Part shown: in pieces, positions 36,448-53,204 of the stretch
Numbering within the stretch: the first letter of the stretch is position 1
How the letters are laid out: the number at the start of each line of letters is the position of its first letter
Assembly (NCBI GenBank): GCA_012295275.1
Contig: CM022670.1
Coordinates: 2,648,335 to 2,710,834 of the forward strand
Origin: Chrysomallon squamiferum
Taxonomy: Eukaryota; Mollusca; Gastropoda; Neomphalida; Peltospiridae
Length of the DNA stretch: 62,500 nucleotides
Direction of reading: 5' to 3'
Program-made: the position numbers and the translations under genes
Notes under the pieces: generated by a model
The model's database searches: none
What the model was told of the DNA's origin: nothing
Seen by the model: only the letters and a program-made list of their open reading frames with translations

Positions 36448-36626
36448 TGGTCATAAAATTTACTTGAATGTTGCATAATTCATGTGTAATTGAGACAGGC
36501 AGCACACCTAATTAAACATCAAATGACGGGCTTACTTCAACTACAAGTGTATTAATTAAAATCTCCACAGTTTAGGTAAATAAAAACAACAACAATTATA
36601 ATAATAATAATAGTAATCTTAATAAC

Positions 36627-36686
<60 letters not shown>

Positions 36687-38270
36687 TGTAATCGTAGTAG
36701 TAGTAGCAGTAGTAGTAGTAGAGGTAGTGGCAATAGTAACAACAGTAGTAACAGTTACAGTGACTCATATTGGTAGTAATAATAGCACTTCCATTAGTAA
36801 TAACAGCCTTGGTGATATAAATAATCGTGGTACTGGCAGAAATAAACGTTGCAGTAGCTGCCGCGGTTGTGATAGTAGCAGCAATACAGTAGTACTGTCG
36901 TATTACGACGAGGAGCAGCAATGGTGGTGGTTGTTTTAACAATTATAGACGTAGACATAGTAGCAGTAATTGTAGTAGTTATAATAGTAGCTTCATTCTT
37001 TATAAATTAAATAAATAGTTAATTTTTCAAATCCAAGCCACATCCATTTTTCAGAATACAAAAGTCGAGACAATGGGATAAATTCAGGAAAGAAAGAAAT
37101 AAATCAAAAACAATAAAAAAAATTAAATTAATGTCTTTTTCGCCATACGCGGGCTAAAAATAGCTTTTGTTTGTTGGTTACTTGCTGAGCGAAGCTCGTT
37201 TACAAATGTACCGAATGCCAGAATACGATTAAATAAATTATACTCTACTTTTTTCTTTATTTCTTTTTCTTTTTAAAGAAAAAAAAAAAAAAAAGAAGAA
37301 GAAGAAGAAGAAGATCGCCGAATCACTTAACTTTCTGATTTACTCGGAATTTCAGAATAACCGTTTGTATTTCGTCTGCATCGTTCGGCGTAAACCGACA
37401 CCTTTCACACGAGATTTGGGGTAAAAATCCTTTTCTGAGGTAATAACAAAACTAGGGAGGTAAAAGGTATAACAAAAGCGGAGAGAAAAAAAAACGTTGG
37501 CAGGGTGATAAACCAAAACTAAATAAACTGTGTGTTTTATAGAGAATATAATATATATGCAAATGACACTGGGTCCCTGTGACACTGAATCGTTTGCTAA
37601 AACTCTTGCGGTCTTCCATGTTTTACTGAATAAACCATCCACCATGTTGGGTTTTATATGTAAACAGTTAAATAAAACTACTGTTTCACAGTATTTAATC
37701 AATCGTCATGCTCTTGTTTTGGTAATTTTTCGGCTGTCGAAAACGTTTTGAATTATAGAAATCCTAGCAATAAAGCAAACAAACAAAACAATAAAATATT
37801 TTAAAAAAAATAAAAAAATAAAAAAATAAAAAATAAAATAAAATAAAATAAAAATGAAAATAAAAAAAAAAAAATAAAAAACAAAAAACAAAAATAAAAC
37901 CACAACAAAACAAAATCTATATCTATCTATCTATCTATCTATCTATATATATAAAATTAAATAAATAATAAAATAAAAAATAAGAGCACAAAAACGTCAT
38001 AGAAGGTTTAAAATTGATCTGATCATTTGGTTGTTTATTTGTTTAAGTTTTAAAATCTCTGATATCGAGTGTCTGGGCAGCTTAGCTTTTTTTTCTTCTT
38101 CTTTTTCCTTTTTAGTGAACTTTAAGAGTTGAATGTCAACGCAAATCTGTCTTAAAGTTAAGAATGTTTATTTATATCTGTTGTGTATATTGTATATGTA
38201 CGTTTGGAGGGCGTATATACATACATACATACATATGACACCCACACCCCCCCCCACACACACATATATT

Positions 38271-38313
<43 letters not shown>

Positions 38314-38368
38314 ATATATAGGTAAGTCAGTAAGTGTAGATGTATATGTTTGTCTGTCTGCCTGAATG

Positions 38369-38399
<31 letters not shown>

Positions 38400-39108
38400 G
38401 AGGGATAATACTACTACTACAATTATTACTGCTACTATGTAATCATCATTTGTTTCTACCTTTTTCTTTCTTTATATATTTATCAAGATATCAGCTTCAG
38501 CTTAACAAATACTGCGGAATAATGTAAGGGTGCTTTAAAAACAAACGTTTTTTATCTTCAAAGGCAGAGCTAGAACAGAAACGAATTTGACGCAGATTTC
38601 CCCCCCTTTTCTACGCCCTCTTCCATTACAACAATCCTTTAGATTTACAGGTATGCTGAAAATAAATTGTCTAAAACTGAGTAAATAAAACGTAAAAGCT
38701 TTTCTATATTTTTATAGCTTTGTATTTCATCATTAGGAAAAATTGGAAGAGGTTATGGCCAGTCTAATTAATCAACGTTGTTTGAAAGAACAGAAAAAGA
38801 AAAATAAATATTTGTATTGTTATCAGAATTAGGGTCGTCTATGAGCCGATGTTTGAAATGTTAATGACTTTTGGAAATAAAATATATAATAATAATAATA
38901 ATAATAATAATGACAACAAACACAACAAAAATATCAAACACAATAGCAATAACAATAACAATAACAATAGCAATAGCAATAACAATAATAATAATAATAA
39001 TAATAATAATTACAACAACAACAAAAATAATAGGCTTTCTAAACGTGATCCAAATGAGATGTAGGTGTATATATGTTTGTTCCAGTATATCTTGTTTTTC
39101 GTATTTTT

Positions 39109-39187
<79 letters not shown>

Positions 39188-39300
39188 GCCAACAGACTCG
39201 TCTACCTTGTGTTAATAACTTACAAATTATTAAATCTCATTATTACGTACAGAAGCAAAAGGTAGCCTTTCTAAAGGAAACAATTAACTGTCTAATTTAT
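36448..39300. other. Intergenic; microsatellite-dense
   Basis: (AAT)n at about 36598-36687, mixed GTA/GCA trinucleotides to 36985, A-rich AAAT runs (37790-37905), (CTAT)n at about 37920-37945, (TA)n at about 38271-38310, (AAT)n and (AAC)n at 38886-39030, and a compound (GT)n(GA)n tract at 39114-39185. Short frames here are repeat translations or unsupported. Confidence 0.55.
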
Positions 39301-39636
39301 TAAGGCAGTAATTGCCAGGGAAATGTCAGGCTGCCGATCTGCTGACAGTTTGACCGACTCGGCATTCTCTCTCGCGATCAGACACCCAACTTGGAAAACA
39401 ACCACGTGACCTGGACCGAGAACGAGGCAGTTTGTTGATGTTAGCGATAAAGGCTCGATGGTGGTACATGCTTCGCACCGTTCTCGGACAGCATAGTTCT
39501 TTTGGAGAGGAATTACATCTGATACACAGAAAACGATGAATTTTCTAAAAGCACAGATTCCATGTTGTGGATTGTACTAACGCAGAAGCGTGTTGGAAGT
39601 AGAAAAAGTGGCTGTGGAGGTAACAGGTAGACTCAG
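39301..39636 (+). promoter_or_regulatory. Probable Dachsous-like gene leader exon/promoter region
   Basis: A clear drop in AT content begins near 39305 and the sequence is CpG-bearing (ctcgcgatc, accgagaacgagg, gcaccgttctcgg). It ends at a strong consensus donor (actcag|GTAAGT, 39636/39637). No ATG-initiated frame with coding character lies inside. The next good acceptor in front of a coding exon is at 41939, consistent with a noncoding first exon of the cadherin gene. The exact transcription start is not visible. Confidence 0.4.
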
Positions 39637-39978
39637 GTAAGTCAGGCGGGCTAAACCTCCCTTCAGCGCTGTTTCTAGCGGTCGCTTTTTCAGCGGCGTT
39701 TGTGTGGTGTTGAGCATGGCTCTCACTTCTGTGTTGTTCGTAACGTTTTAGGTGATCATTCAAGTTAGTTTGCTTCAAAGCAAGACTCGCCAACTTTCTC
39801 CTTCTGTGTTATAGTATTGTGTGTATGTAAATTGTTCTGAAGTTAATAAGCAATCGATATTCAGAAGTTACACCTGTAAATGTCTCATTCACAGCGTTGT
39901 AATTATATGTAAATTTATTAAATGCTTTTTAAAGTCGAATGTTATTTATAAAGTTCTCATTTGTTTATGATTTATTAC

Positions 39979-40024
<46 letters not shown>

Positions 40025-41939
40025 TGGAAATGTTATTTAAAAAAACAACAACAGAAAAACAAAACAAAACAAAACAAACAATTAAAAAAAAACTCACCTA
40101 GTATTCTTTTTACCAGTAATTTATTAAAAAAGAAGAAACAAAACAACAATAAATACAAATATACTAAAACAGCAATATAATAATAATAATAATAATAATA
40201 ATAAATGTAAAATAGTAAGAGAAAATAAATAAATTATAAAATAAAAAAAATAAAAAAATAAGAAACAACTCATGCAAAACCAATGCTTTAAAAAGTAAAA
40301 ATAAAAATAATTCTTATAACTGCTTTAACCTGCAGAATAAGACATTTTTTAAAATTAGTATTTAATTAATCTTTAAATTAATTGAATGATGCAATTGTTG
40401 ACATTATTATTACCTTTAAATTGTTTTATTATTAAACCCGTAATTACTTAATTCACAATAAAAATGACAATAATTTTTTTTTTAATTTTTATTATTATTA
40501 AACAATAAACAATAAACAAATGATTATATAACATTATTTAATTACAAAAAATAATAATAATAATAATAATAACAATGTGAAATAATTGGTTAGTTAACAA
40601 AATCTTTTGCTTAAATAATTATAATAAATTATTTTTTTTATAGAATTAAGATTTGCATTTTTAGTGTTATTTTTATTTATTATAATTTATTTATTTATTC
40701 ATTTATTTATTTTTCATTTTTATTTTGTTTTGGTTTTGGATAGAATATTTCATATTTTTAGAACTTAATTTAAAAGGTAAAAAAAAGTACTATTTTTATT
40801 TTGCTTATAAACTGATACAAACTGTAATAATTTTAAATTTTACAATAATTTCTCTGTGATTGCAAGAAACTCAGAAATACACACTGATAACTTTATTTAT
40901 TTTATTTTAAATCTTACAATAATTTCTGTAATGCTACATGAAACTCTGAGATACACAGTTTTAATTTTATATTAATTTTATTTTAAATCTTACTGTAACA
41001 ACCATTGAAAATGTACAGTAACAATATTTTATTATCAGACTAACAGTAATTTTGTATTCATTTTATTTAAAATCTTGCTTTAAGAACTATTAGAAATACA
41101 CAGTAATAATATTTTATTTACAGAATATCAGTAATTTTGTATTAATGTTATTTGAAATATTGCTTTAAGAAATAATATTTTATTTACAGAATCATTATTT
41201 TAAATCTTGCTTTAAGAAATAATGTTTTATTTTCAGAATATCAGTAGTTTTGTATTAACATTATATTAAATCAGGCTTTAAGAAATAATATTTTATTTTC
41301 AAAATATTAGCTTTTTTTAAAAATATTATTTTATATCTTGCCTTAAGAAATAATATTTTATTTTCAACATATCAGTAATTTTGTATTAACATTATTTTAA
41401 ATCTTGCTTTAAGAAATAATGTTTTATTTTCAGAATATCAGTAATTTTGTATTATTATATTTTAAATCTTGCTTTAAGAAATAATATTTTGTTTACAGAA
41501 TATCAGTAATTTTGTATTTTAAAACTTGCTTTAAGAAATAATGCTTTATTTTCAGAATATCAGTGATTTCGTATTTTAAATCTTGCTTTAAGAAATAATA
41601 TTTTATTTTTAGAATATCAGTAATTTTGTATTATTATATTTTAAATCTTGCTTTAAGAAATAATGTTTTATTTTCAGAATATCAGTAATTTTATATTATT
41701 ATATTTTAAATCTTGCTTTAAGAAATAATGTTTTATTTTCAGAATATCAGTAGTTTTGTATTAACATTATTTTAAATCTTGCTTTAAGAAATAATGTTTT
41801 ATTTTTAGAATATCAGTAATTTTATATTATTATATTTTAAATCTTCCTTTAAGAAATAATGTTTTATTTTCAGAATATCAGTAGTTTTGTATTAACATTA
41901 TTTTACATCTTGCTTTAAGAAATAGTGTTTTATTTTCAG
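39637..41939 (+). other. Putative first intron of the Dachsous-like gene
   Basis: GTAAGT donor to a ttttattttcag acceptor. It contains (ATT)n at 39970-40023, (AAT)n tracts at 40178-40204 and 40550-40575, extremely AT-rich sequence and, at the 3' end, the acceptor-like tandem array listed separately. Confidence 0.45.
40900..41939 (+). repeat. Tandem array of about 64-bp units, each with a splice-acceptor-like core
   Basis: Units share taaatcttgctttaagaaat, then aatgttttattttcag, then aatatcagtaattttgtatt. The gctttaag word recurs roughly every 58-70 bases from about 41070 to 41915 (about 14 units); more degenerate relatives extend back to about 40900. Each core has the pyrimidine-rich tract plus CAG of a 3' splice site. 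The last unit reads ttttattttcag|actaacagcagg and is the presumed true acceptor; cagactaacag also occurs in an early unit near 41030. Confidence 0.85.
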
Positions 41940-42207
41940 ACTAACAGCAGGTTTGCAGCAGGACTCAGTAATAAATGAGCTGACTGCGGCGTGACACGTT
42001 CAGTGGATGTCAGCCTTGTCATGAATTTACCTGTCAGTCGACATTATTTAGGAATTCACTTAAAATGTTCCTGGCTGGTTCCTGACCCAAGCCACTCAGG
42101 GCAGTCCACACTACAAGGTGACATGCTATCCCAAACTGCAGGCGTTTAGACGAAAGGGATTTGGCACAGCAGCAGCATCAACATTATCATCTTCAACAGT
42201 GTCAGAT

Positions 42208-43971
42208 ATGTGGGGACGTCAGATAGGGTGGATGTCATGGCAGTTCTGTGTGTTTGGCCTCGTCAGCATCGTCATGACATCGGCGCAAGATATGCAGGCG
42301 TACACACAACAGTTCACAATAGAGGAAGAGCAGAAAGGGGGGTTGTTTATAGGCACAGCAGGAAAGGGGATTCCACAGATTAGTGCCCCATTTAGTAAGT
42401 TAATATCCCCTGGTGCTGGAAATACTATTGATCAAAGTTTCAGGGTGAATCTGTTAAATGGCCAGATTTGGACCAAAATACCACTGGACAGAGAAACAAA
42501 ACAGCAGTACACTTTTTATCTCGTCCCTAGCTCCAGTATGTCTTCCGCAGTTTTGAGAATACTTATTAATCTCACAGACATTAATGACAACAGTGCTGAA
42601 TTCAGTCTTCTACAGGTAAAGCCCATTCCAGAAAATGCTCCTGTTAATATGAAAATTCCCCTTGGAAGTGTAACAGACAGAGATACTGACCAAAATGGTA
42701 TTCAGAAATGTGAGATAATTTCAGGAAATATAGGAAACGCTTTCAGATTAGAGACGCGTAAATCTGGAAGTTTTGAAACTATTCTGGATTTATTAGTGAA
42801 TCGAGTGCTGGACTATGAAGTGACACCATACTACCGGCTTGTTGTCAAAGCTTCTGATGGTGGCAATCCACAAAAAACAGGCACCATGGTAGTTAACATA
42901 ACTATAGAGGATCAAAATGATTACCAACCAAAGTTTAATCTCAGTAAATATTCTGCTCGCATTCCAGAAAATGCCACTGTAGGTACCAGTGTGTTGCAAG
43001 TGTTTGCTGAAGATCTGGACTCAGGAGAGAATGGGAAAGTTAGGTATTCTCTGAATTATCAGTCTGACCCTGAGAAACATTTTGTTATTGATCCCGTTTC
43101 AGGCATTGTGCGAGTTAATAAACCATTAGATTTTGAAATGAAACCAGAATATAGTTTTGCCGTTGTTGCTACCGACAATGGTTCAAATCCCCAGTCTGCA
43201 AGTGCAGCTCTCGAAATATTCTTGAAAAATATCAATGAAAATCCGGCAAATATTACTCTTACATTCCTACAGTCGAGCAACAAGAGTGGAAGGGTTCCAG
43301 AAAATGCTGCCAAGGGGACGTATGTTGCAAGGATTTCTATCAGTGACCCTGACAGCCCTAACGATTTCTTCGTCAACGCCAATGTCACTCTTCTGGGTGG
43401 CAAGGGAGTTTTTGGTTTAGTGGAACAAAACAAAGTGGTCTTTCTTGTGATAGTTTCAGAGCCACCAGACAGGGAAGTTACTCCGTTTTATAACCTGACT
43501 GTCATAGCAACCGATTCGGGAGACCCACCCCTGCATGCGATGAGGTCTTTCACAATTTGGATTGACGACATCAATGACAACAGACCTCGCTTCACAAAAG
43601 ACGTCTACCACGCTGATATCCGGGAAGCCGCCGAGTCAGGAACGTTTGTGATCAAAGTTTCCGCCACGGATACTGATGATGGCAACAATGCAAGGATAAC
43701 TTACTCTCTGGCAGACACAACTCAGTCGAGCTGGTTTCAGATCGACAGCAACAACGGCATCATCACCACCAGGGAAGGGATAGATTGTGAAATTGAGGCT
43801 GAGCCTGTGCTGGTGGTTGTAGCGACGGACGATGGGGTCCCTCCCCAGTCCTCCTCAGCCTCAGTTGTTATTCATGTTCAGGATGTTAATGATAAACAGC
43901 CAGAATTTGATCAGAGTTTTTACAGCGTCAAAGTGGCAGAAAACACACCAGTAGGAAGGTGTATTTTAACG
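42208..43971 (+). CDS. Dachsous-like giant cadherin, first coding exon (5' partial gene)
   Basis: The first 588 codons of a Fat/Dachsous-class cadherin. The ATG at 42208 gives a signal peptide (core FCVFGLVSIVM, likely cut after TSA). The open frame extends further upstream but without an ATG. Extracellular cadherin repeats follow: EC1 to about residue 128 (ends DINDN), EC2 to about 240 (DQNDY), EC3 to about 345 (NINEN), EC4 to about 460 (DINDN), EC5 to about 565 (DVNDK), then the start of EC6 (SVKVAENTPVGRCILT). Calcium-binding words DXD and A-x-D-x-G-x-P recur. Order and wording, including the ISISDPDSPNDF, ATDSGDPPL and SWFQIDSNNGIITT segments, agree with my recollection of DCHS1/Dachsous rather than Fat or protocadherins. 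Dachsous binds Fat in planar polarity and growth control. The exon ends in phase 0 at ttaacg|GTAAGT, so the rest of the protein lies beyond the window. Short upstream ATGs in the 5' UTR (for example about 41969) may damp translation. Confidence 0.87.
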
Positions 43972-46900
43972 GTAAGTGAAACTTTTTGAATCTATGGTAC
44001 TTAGCAGCTGCATAATGGAAAAATGAAAATAACCTGCAAGAAAATAAAGAAAATAGAAAAAAATAAAAATCAATAAATTTAAAAAGTAAGAACTACTACT
44101 ACTCATGTTTTATATATATATATTTCTGATCATCTGTATGTAAATTAACTAATATTTAAATGCTACCATTAATAGCAGTCATGACAATTCATAATGGCAT
44201 GTTTAGATGTGTGAGAAAAATGACAGTACAGCTAACTACAATCACACATATGATTAAAGAAAAAAAACATCAAATTACATTTAATTCGTTTCTGTTAATT
44301 AATTTAGGGAAAACATAAATTATCAACATTCCACAAGACTTCATTTTTCATTTTGCAGGTTGTTTTCACCATATTTTGTGTGTTATTTTTTTTAATTCCA
44401 TTTGCCTTTGTCAGTTTGTACATATATATATGTTTTTTTTCAGCTTAAAAGGAACGATATGCCTTCTTCATTAAATATTTCTTTTCTATTTGAGAATTCT
44501 CTACATTTTTGCTTCCTTTTCTTTTAAAATATGTTTTAGCTATATTTCTCTCTGTATTCTATTTTTTTTTTCTTACTACATTCTATCCATTTATCTTTCT
44601 TAGAATTTCTTTTCTTATCTAAGACTGCTATGCATCACCAGTCCCCTGCTGGGATTCTCCACATTTGCATTTCCTTAGGGAGTCCCATGTATTGTACGTT
44701 TCCAGATTTTTTAAGTGGATCTGTTTAACTGGTTCATTGAAGGCATGGTCCTTCTCATAGGTTCATGATGCATTGTCCACTATGAAACTTGCATTGTCCA
44801 CTACCACACCAGAAGGTGTCCAGAGCACAGGGGAGATGTCCCCTTGTTTTGCAGCTAATCAAGTGAACACATTCTACTGGGCCTCCTCAACCTCAGACTC
44901 TTAAAGTTGCCCCTATTCTTCTGGCACCATCTGCAGATAAATGAATGTACAGAACTTGTGTTTGTCTTTGAAGACAGGGGGGCATTGAGAAATTAATGGG
45001 GAGCTGGGCAGTGTTATTTTAGCACATTCTTTTTCAGCATTGAGTAAATTAGATTTTTCTCTTTTTTTTCCGAGGGGCTTTATAGTTTATTGGACAAGGT
45101 GGTAAATGCTTCAGATGTTTAATAATAAAAATTATGGATGCATTGTTGTTGGTCTGAGTTTATCAAGTACAGATGGGTCAATATTCACCTGCAAGTGTTT
45201 GATTGAATATTATCACTGGACTTCCTGGTGATGATAATTAATCCAGGTGATTGTAATTAATTGACTTATACATTGTTGTTTTAGATAAATAAGTGTGGAC
45301 TTTGTGAATATAATATTAATTCCTTTATACAGTTTTTACTAATGATCTGTATGTCATTAGTAAAATTGGGTTTAAATTTGATTTCATTCAGAAACAGAAA
45401 TATTTAGCTACATATTGTATACAACAACACAACAGATAATTCATGTTATGGATAATGTATTACTGAAAATATTATTTATTTTTATATACAACTACATTTA
45501 TTTTTTTAAATGTAACTCAAAAAAAAAAAAAAAAAAAAAGCAAAATATTATGAAAGAAACAACAAAAGCAAAGGAACATTTTAACTTTAATTTTTGACAC
45601 AAAATTCAACCAGTAGTCAGTTTGTAAAGTGTATCATTTGACTACTAATGCCTGCAGACATTTTACTGTTACCAAACTTCTTCATGTTTCAGTTATTAAT
45701 TTCAAATTGTACTTTGGACAGGTTTTTTTTTTTTCTTTCTAAAACGATAACACATATTTATGTATCTAGAAGACATTAAAATCACACTGTTCTTAATATG
45801 ACACTGCAACTTGTTAAAATCACATGCTTGGCTGGATAATATTTTTAGGCTGTACCGGTTTACCTCAGTGTTATAAATGCATTATACCATTTCATTGTTA
45901 TTTATAATTATGTTGAGCAGAAAGGGCTGTTTTTATTAGGATATTGTTATTAAAATGATATCATCTGATAGGCAAAGTTTACAATGAACAGTCATGTACT
46001 TGGCTTTAAAGAAAAAAAGCTCAGAAAAAGAAGAAAGAAAGAAAGAAAAAGCTCATTTGAATTTAACCTATTTCTTTACTGGAAGTGTTTTATAATTAGA
46101 AATAAGTGTTGATTTAGTATTAATAACAAAAACAATGACAAAACATACATTAATAAACACACTTGCAGATATGCATAGTATATACAGAAACACAGACAGA
46201 TCATACATACACACACAATGTAAATACTAGCGGTAATGTTTAGTTTTATTTCCATAACTGTTTTCAGATAATTTTTTCATGGGCACATACTCAAGATTTC
46301 ACTAGAGAGTTCTGCTCAGTGAAAATCTACCTGTCACCTATTTTAATTGTTCAGGTGGACCTACCAATTATCCAGGTATTGTTTCAGTTGGCAGCTGGGA
46401 TAAAAAGAAATCTCCAGTTTTGAAAAGACAAAGCATTTTGGTCAGTGCTAATTATTTAACTTGCCTTTTGTGCCGAGAAATGTCTGACACCTTTTATAAA
46501 CCTCGAGGTTAATAGCAATTAGTGGATTTTTCATGTATCAACAGGCTTACCTGGGACCTCTGTGATTCTGGTAAATATGCTTTGTGATCACCTGAAAGAA
46601 ATCATTCATCCACCATAAGAGCAGCCAGCTGTACTTCCATGTTTTTCATTTCACACTTAGTCAATTAAAACTCTCCTGGACATCTATTGTATGACCAGCA
46701 AACAAATGGACACACAGACATACACACACACCTTGACCCAGCTGAAAACATTTTTTTTTTCTTTCACAAAAGGTTTTCTTGTCTGTGTGTTATGTCAGTG
46801 TTGTGTGGGTAACAAATAAAGGTGTGTGTGGTCATTGTAAATATAACTATTGCTCCCGGGGTCAGTCACGCTGACCTGTGTCCAGTCTAGAACTTAGGTT

Positions 46901-47952
46901 TGACCAGGCTGGAGTGAAATTCACACAAAGAGTTCAGAGAGTAAACACAGTGTTTCCTGCTGTAAGCTGTGCTTGTGAGTCCACGATGGAGTCTGGCAAA
47001 GGATGTGGAGAGCGTTCAATTGAACAAATTCAAACATGGCTGAAAAATCACACACTTTAAAAAATAAAAAACATTAGTTCTGATTTTTAGTGTCAACTTT
47101 AAATATACATAGTTGTAATGATAATGTTAGTTAACTTTTAATAATTTAAATAAATTTAAAATTTAAATATTTAAAATATTACTCATCAGTAGTTTTTTGT
47201 TTAAAAACTATTTTTGTATATGTGTGTGCCTTTTTTTGAGATGTTGCTTCACAGTAGTTTTTTTTTAATAAAGTGTAGCTTTTTAGACAGGATGGAATTA
47301 TATATTTACAGTAATTTACAAATTTTTAAATTTTAATACAGCAGAAGAATAGTAAAAACCAGAAAAAATAAAATTTTAATAAAAATAAAAATATCTGTTT
47401 GGTGCATTTATTTACGTATATACATTTTAAATTAGTAATTCTATATTGCATGGATCAATAAAGTTGATGTATAATTTTAGTCATAATTTTTTTCATATTG
47501 CTGTATTAATATCTTCATTTACCACGTACTATAATTGTTAATATCAGTAAAAATAAATTGCTTTGAAAATTAAAAAAAAAATTTGTTAAGAACATTTTTG
47601 TTATCTTTATAATTAAATTCATTTATAAGTATTTCTTTAACAAGAATTATGTAATTACATTTGTTAGTTTTTGCCTTTGAATTAATAATAAAATTTATTT
47701 TAAATTACTCCTTTAATAAGAATATTCTTTTCTTAATGTAAATATATTATACATTAAATAAAAAATGTTCGCTAAAGGTAGTATTTGTTTTTGTAAGAAA
47801 TTTTTAGAAAAATGAACTGTAAATTGGAAATAATATTAAACTCTTTTACATATAAAAGTAAGCAGACCTTTTTACAAATACATTTTTATTTTGGGGTTGA
47901 AAAGACATGTCTTGTACAAAATTTTATTCATTTTATTTATAATATCCTGTAA

Positions 47953-47990
<38 letters not shown>

Positions 47991-48014
47991 AAAGATGCAT
48001 TGATAGAAAAACAG

Positions 48015-48018
<4 letters not shown>
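43972..48018 (+). other. Dachsous-like gene intron, first part
   Basis: No cadherin-type exon was found. Mostly AT-rich, with lower-AT islands at about 44620-44960, 46280-46720 and 46850-47050. The island at 44640-44960 has the look of old interspersed sequence (tccactat.. gcattgtcca words repeated twice) but no family was recognised. Short frames, such as 60 codons at 46878, are unsupported. Confidence 0.55.

Positions 48019-48102
<84 letters not shown>
48019..48102. repeat. (GA)n microsatellite
   Basis: About 42 uninterrupted GA units inside the cadherin gene intron. Confidence 0.96.
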
Positions 48103-53022
<4,920 letters not shown>

Positions 53023-53092
<70 letters not shown>

Positions 53093-53204
53093 ACAGACAC
53101 ACAAACACACACACACGAACATGCACACACACACACACACACACACACATAAACACACACACACGAACATGCACACACACACACAAACAGACACAAACAC
53201 ACAC
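53023..53204. repeat. (CA)n microsatellite with GA/AAC interruptions
   Basis: A pure CA run to about 53085, then imperfect blocks with cacgaacatgcacac duplicated at about 53113 and 53161. Followed by (ATT)n/(TTTTA)n at 53247-53332. Confidence 0.95.

Noticed and set aside
43180-43190. tRNA B-box-like word ggttcaaatcc
   Set aside because: It lies inside the cadherin coding frame (Gly-Ser-Asn-Pro) with no A box or cloverleaf around it.
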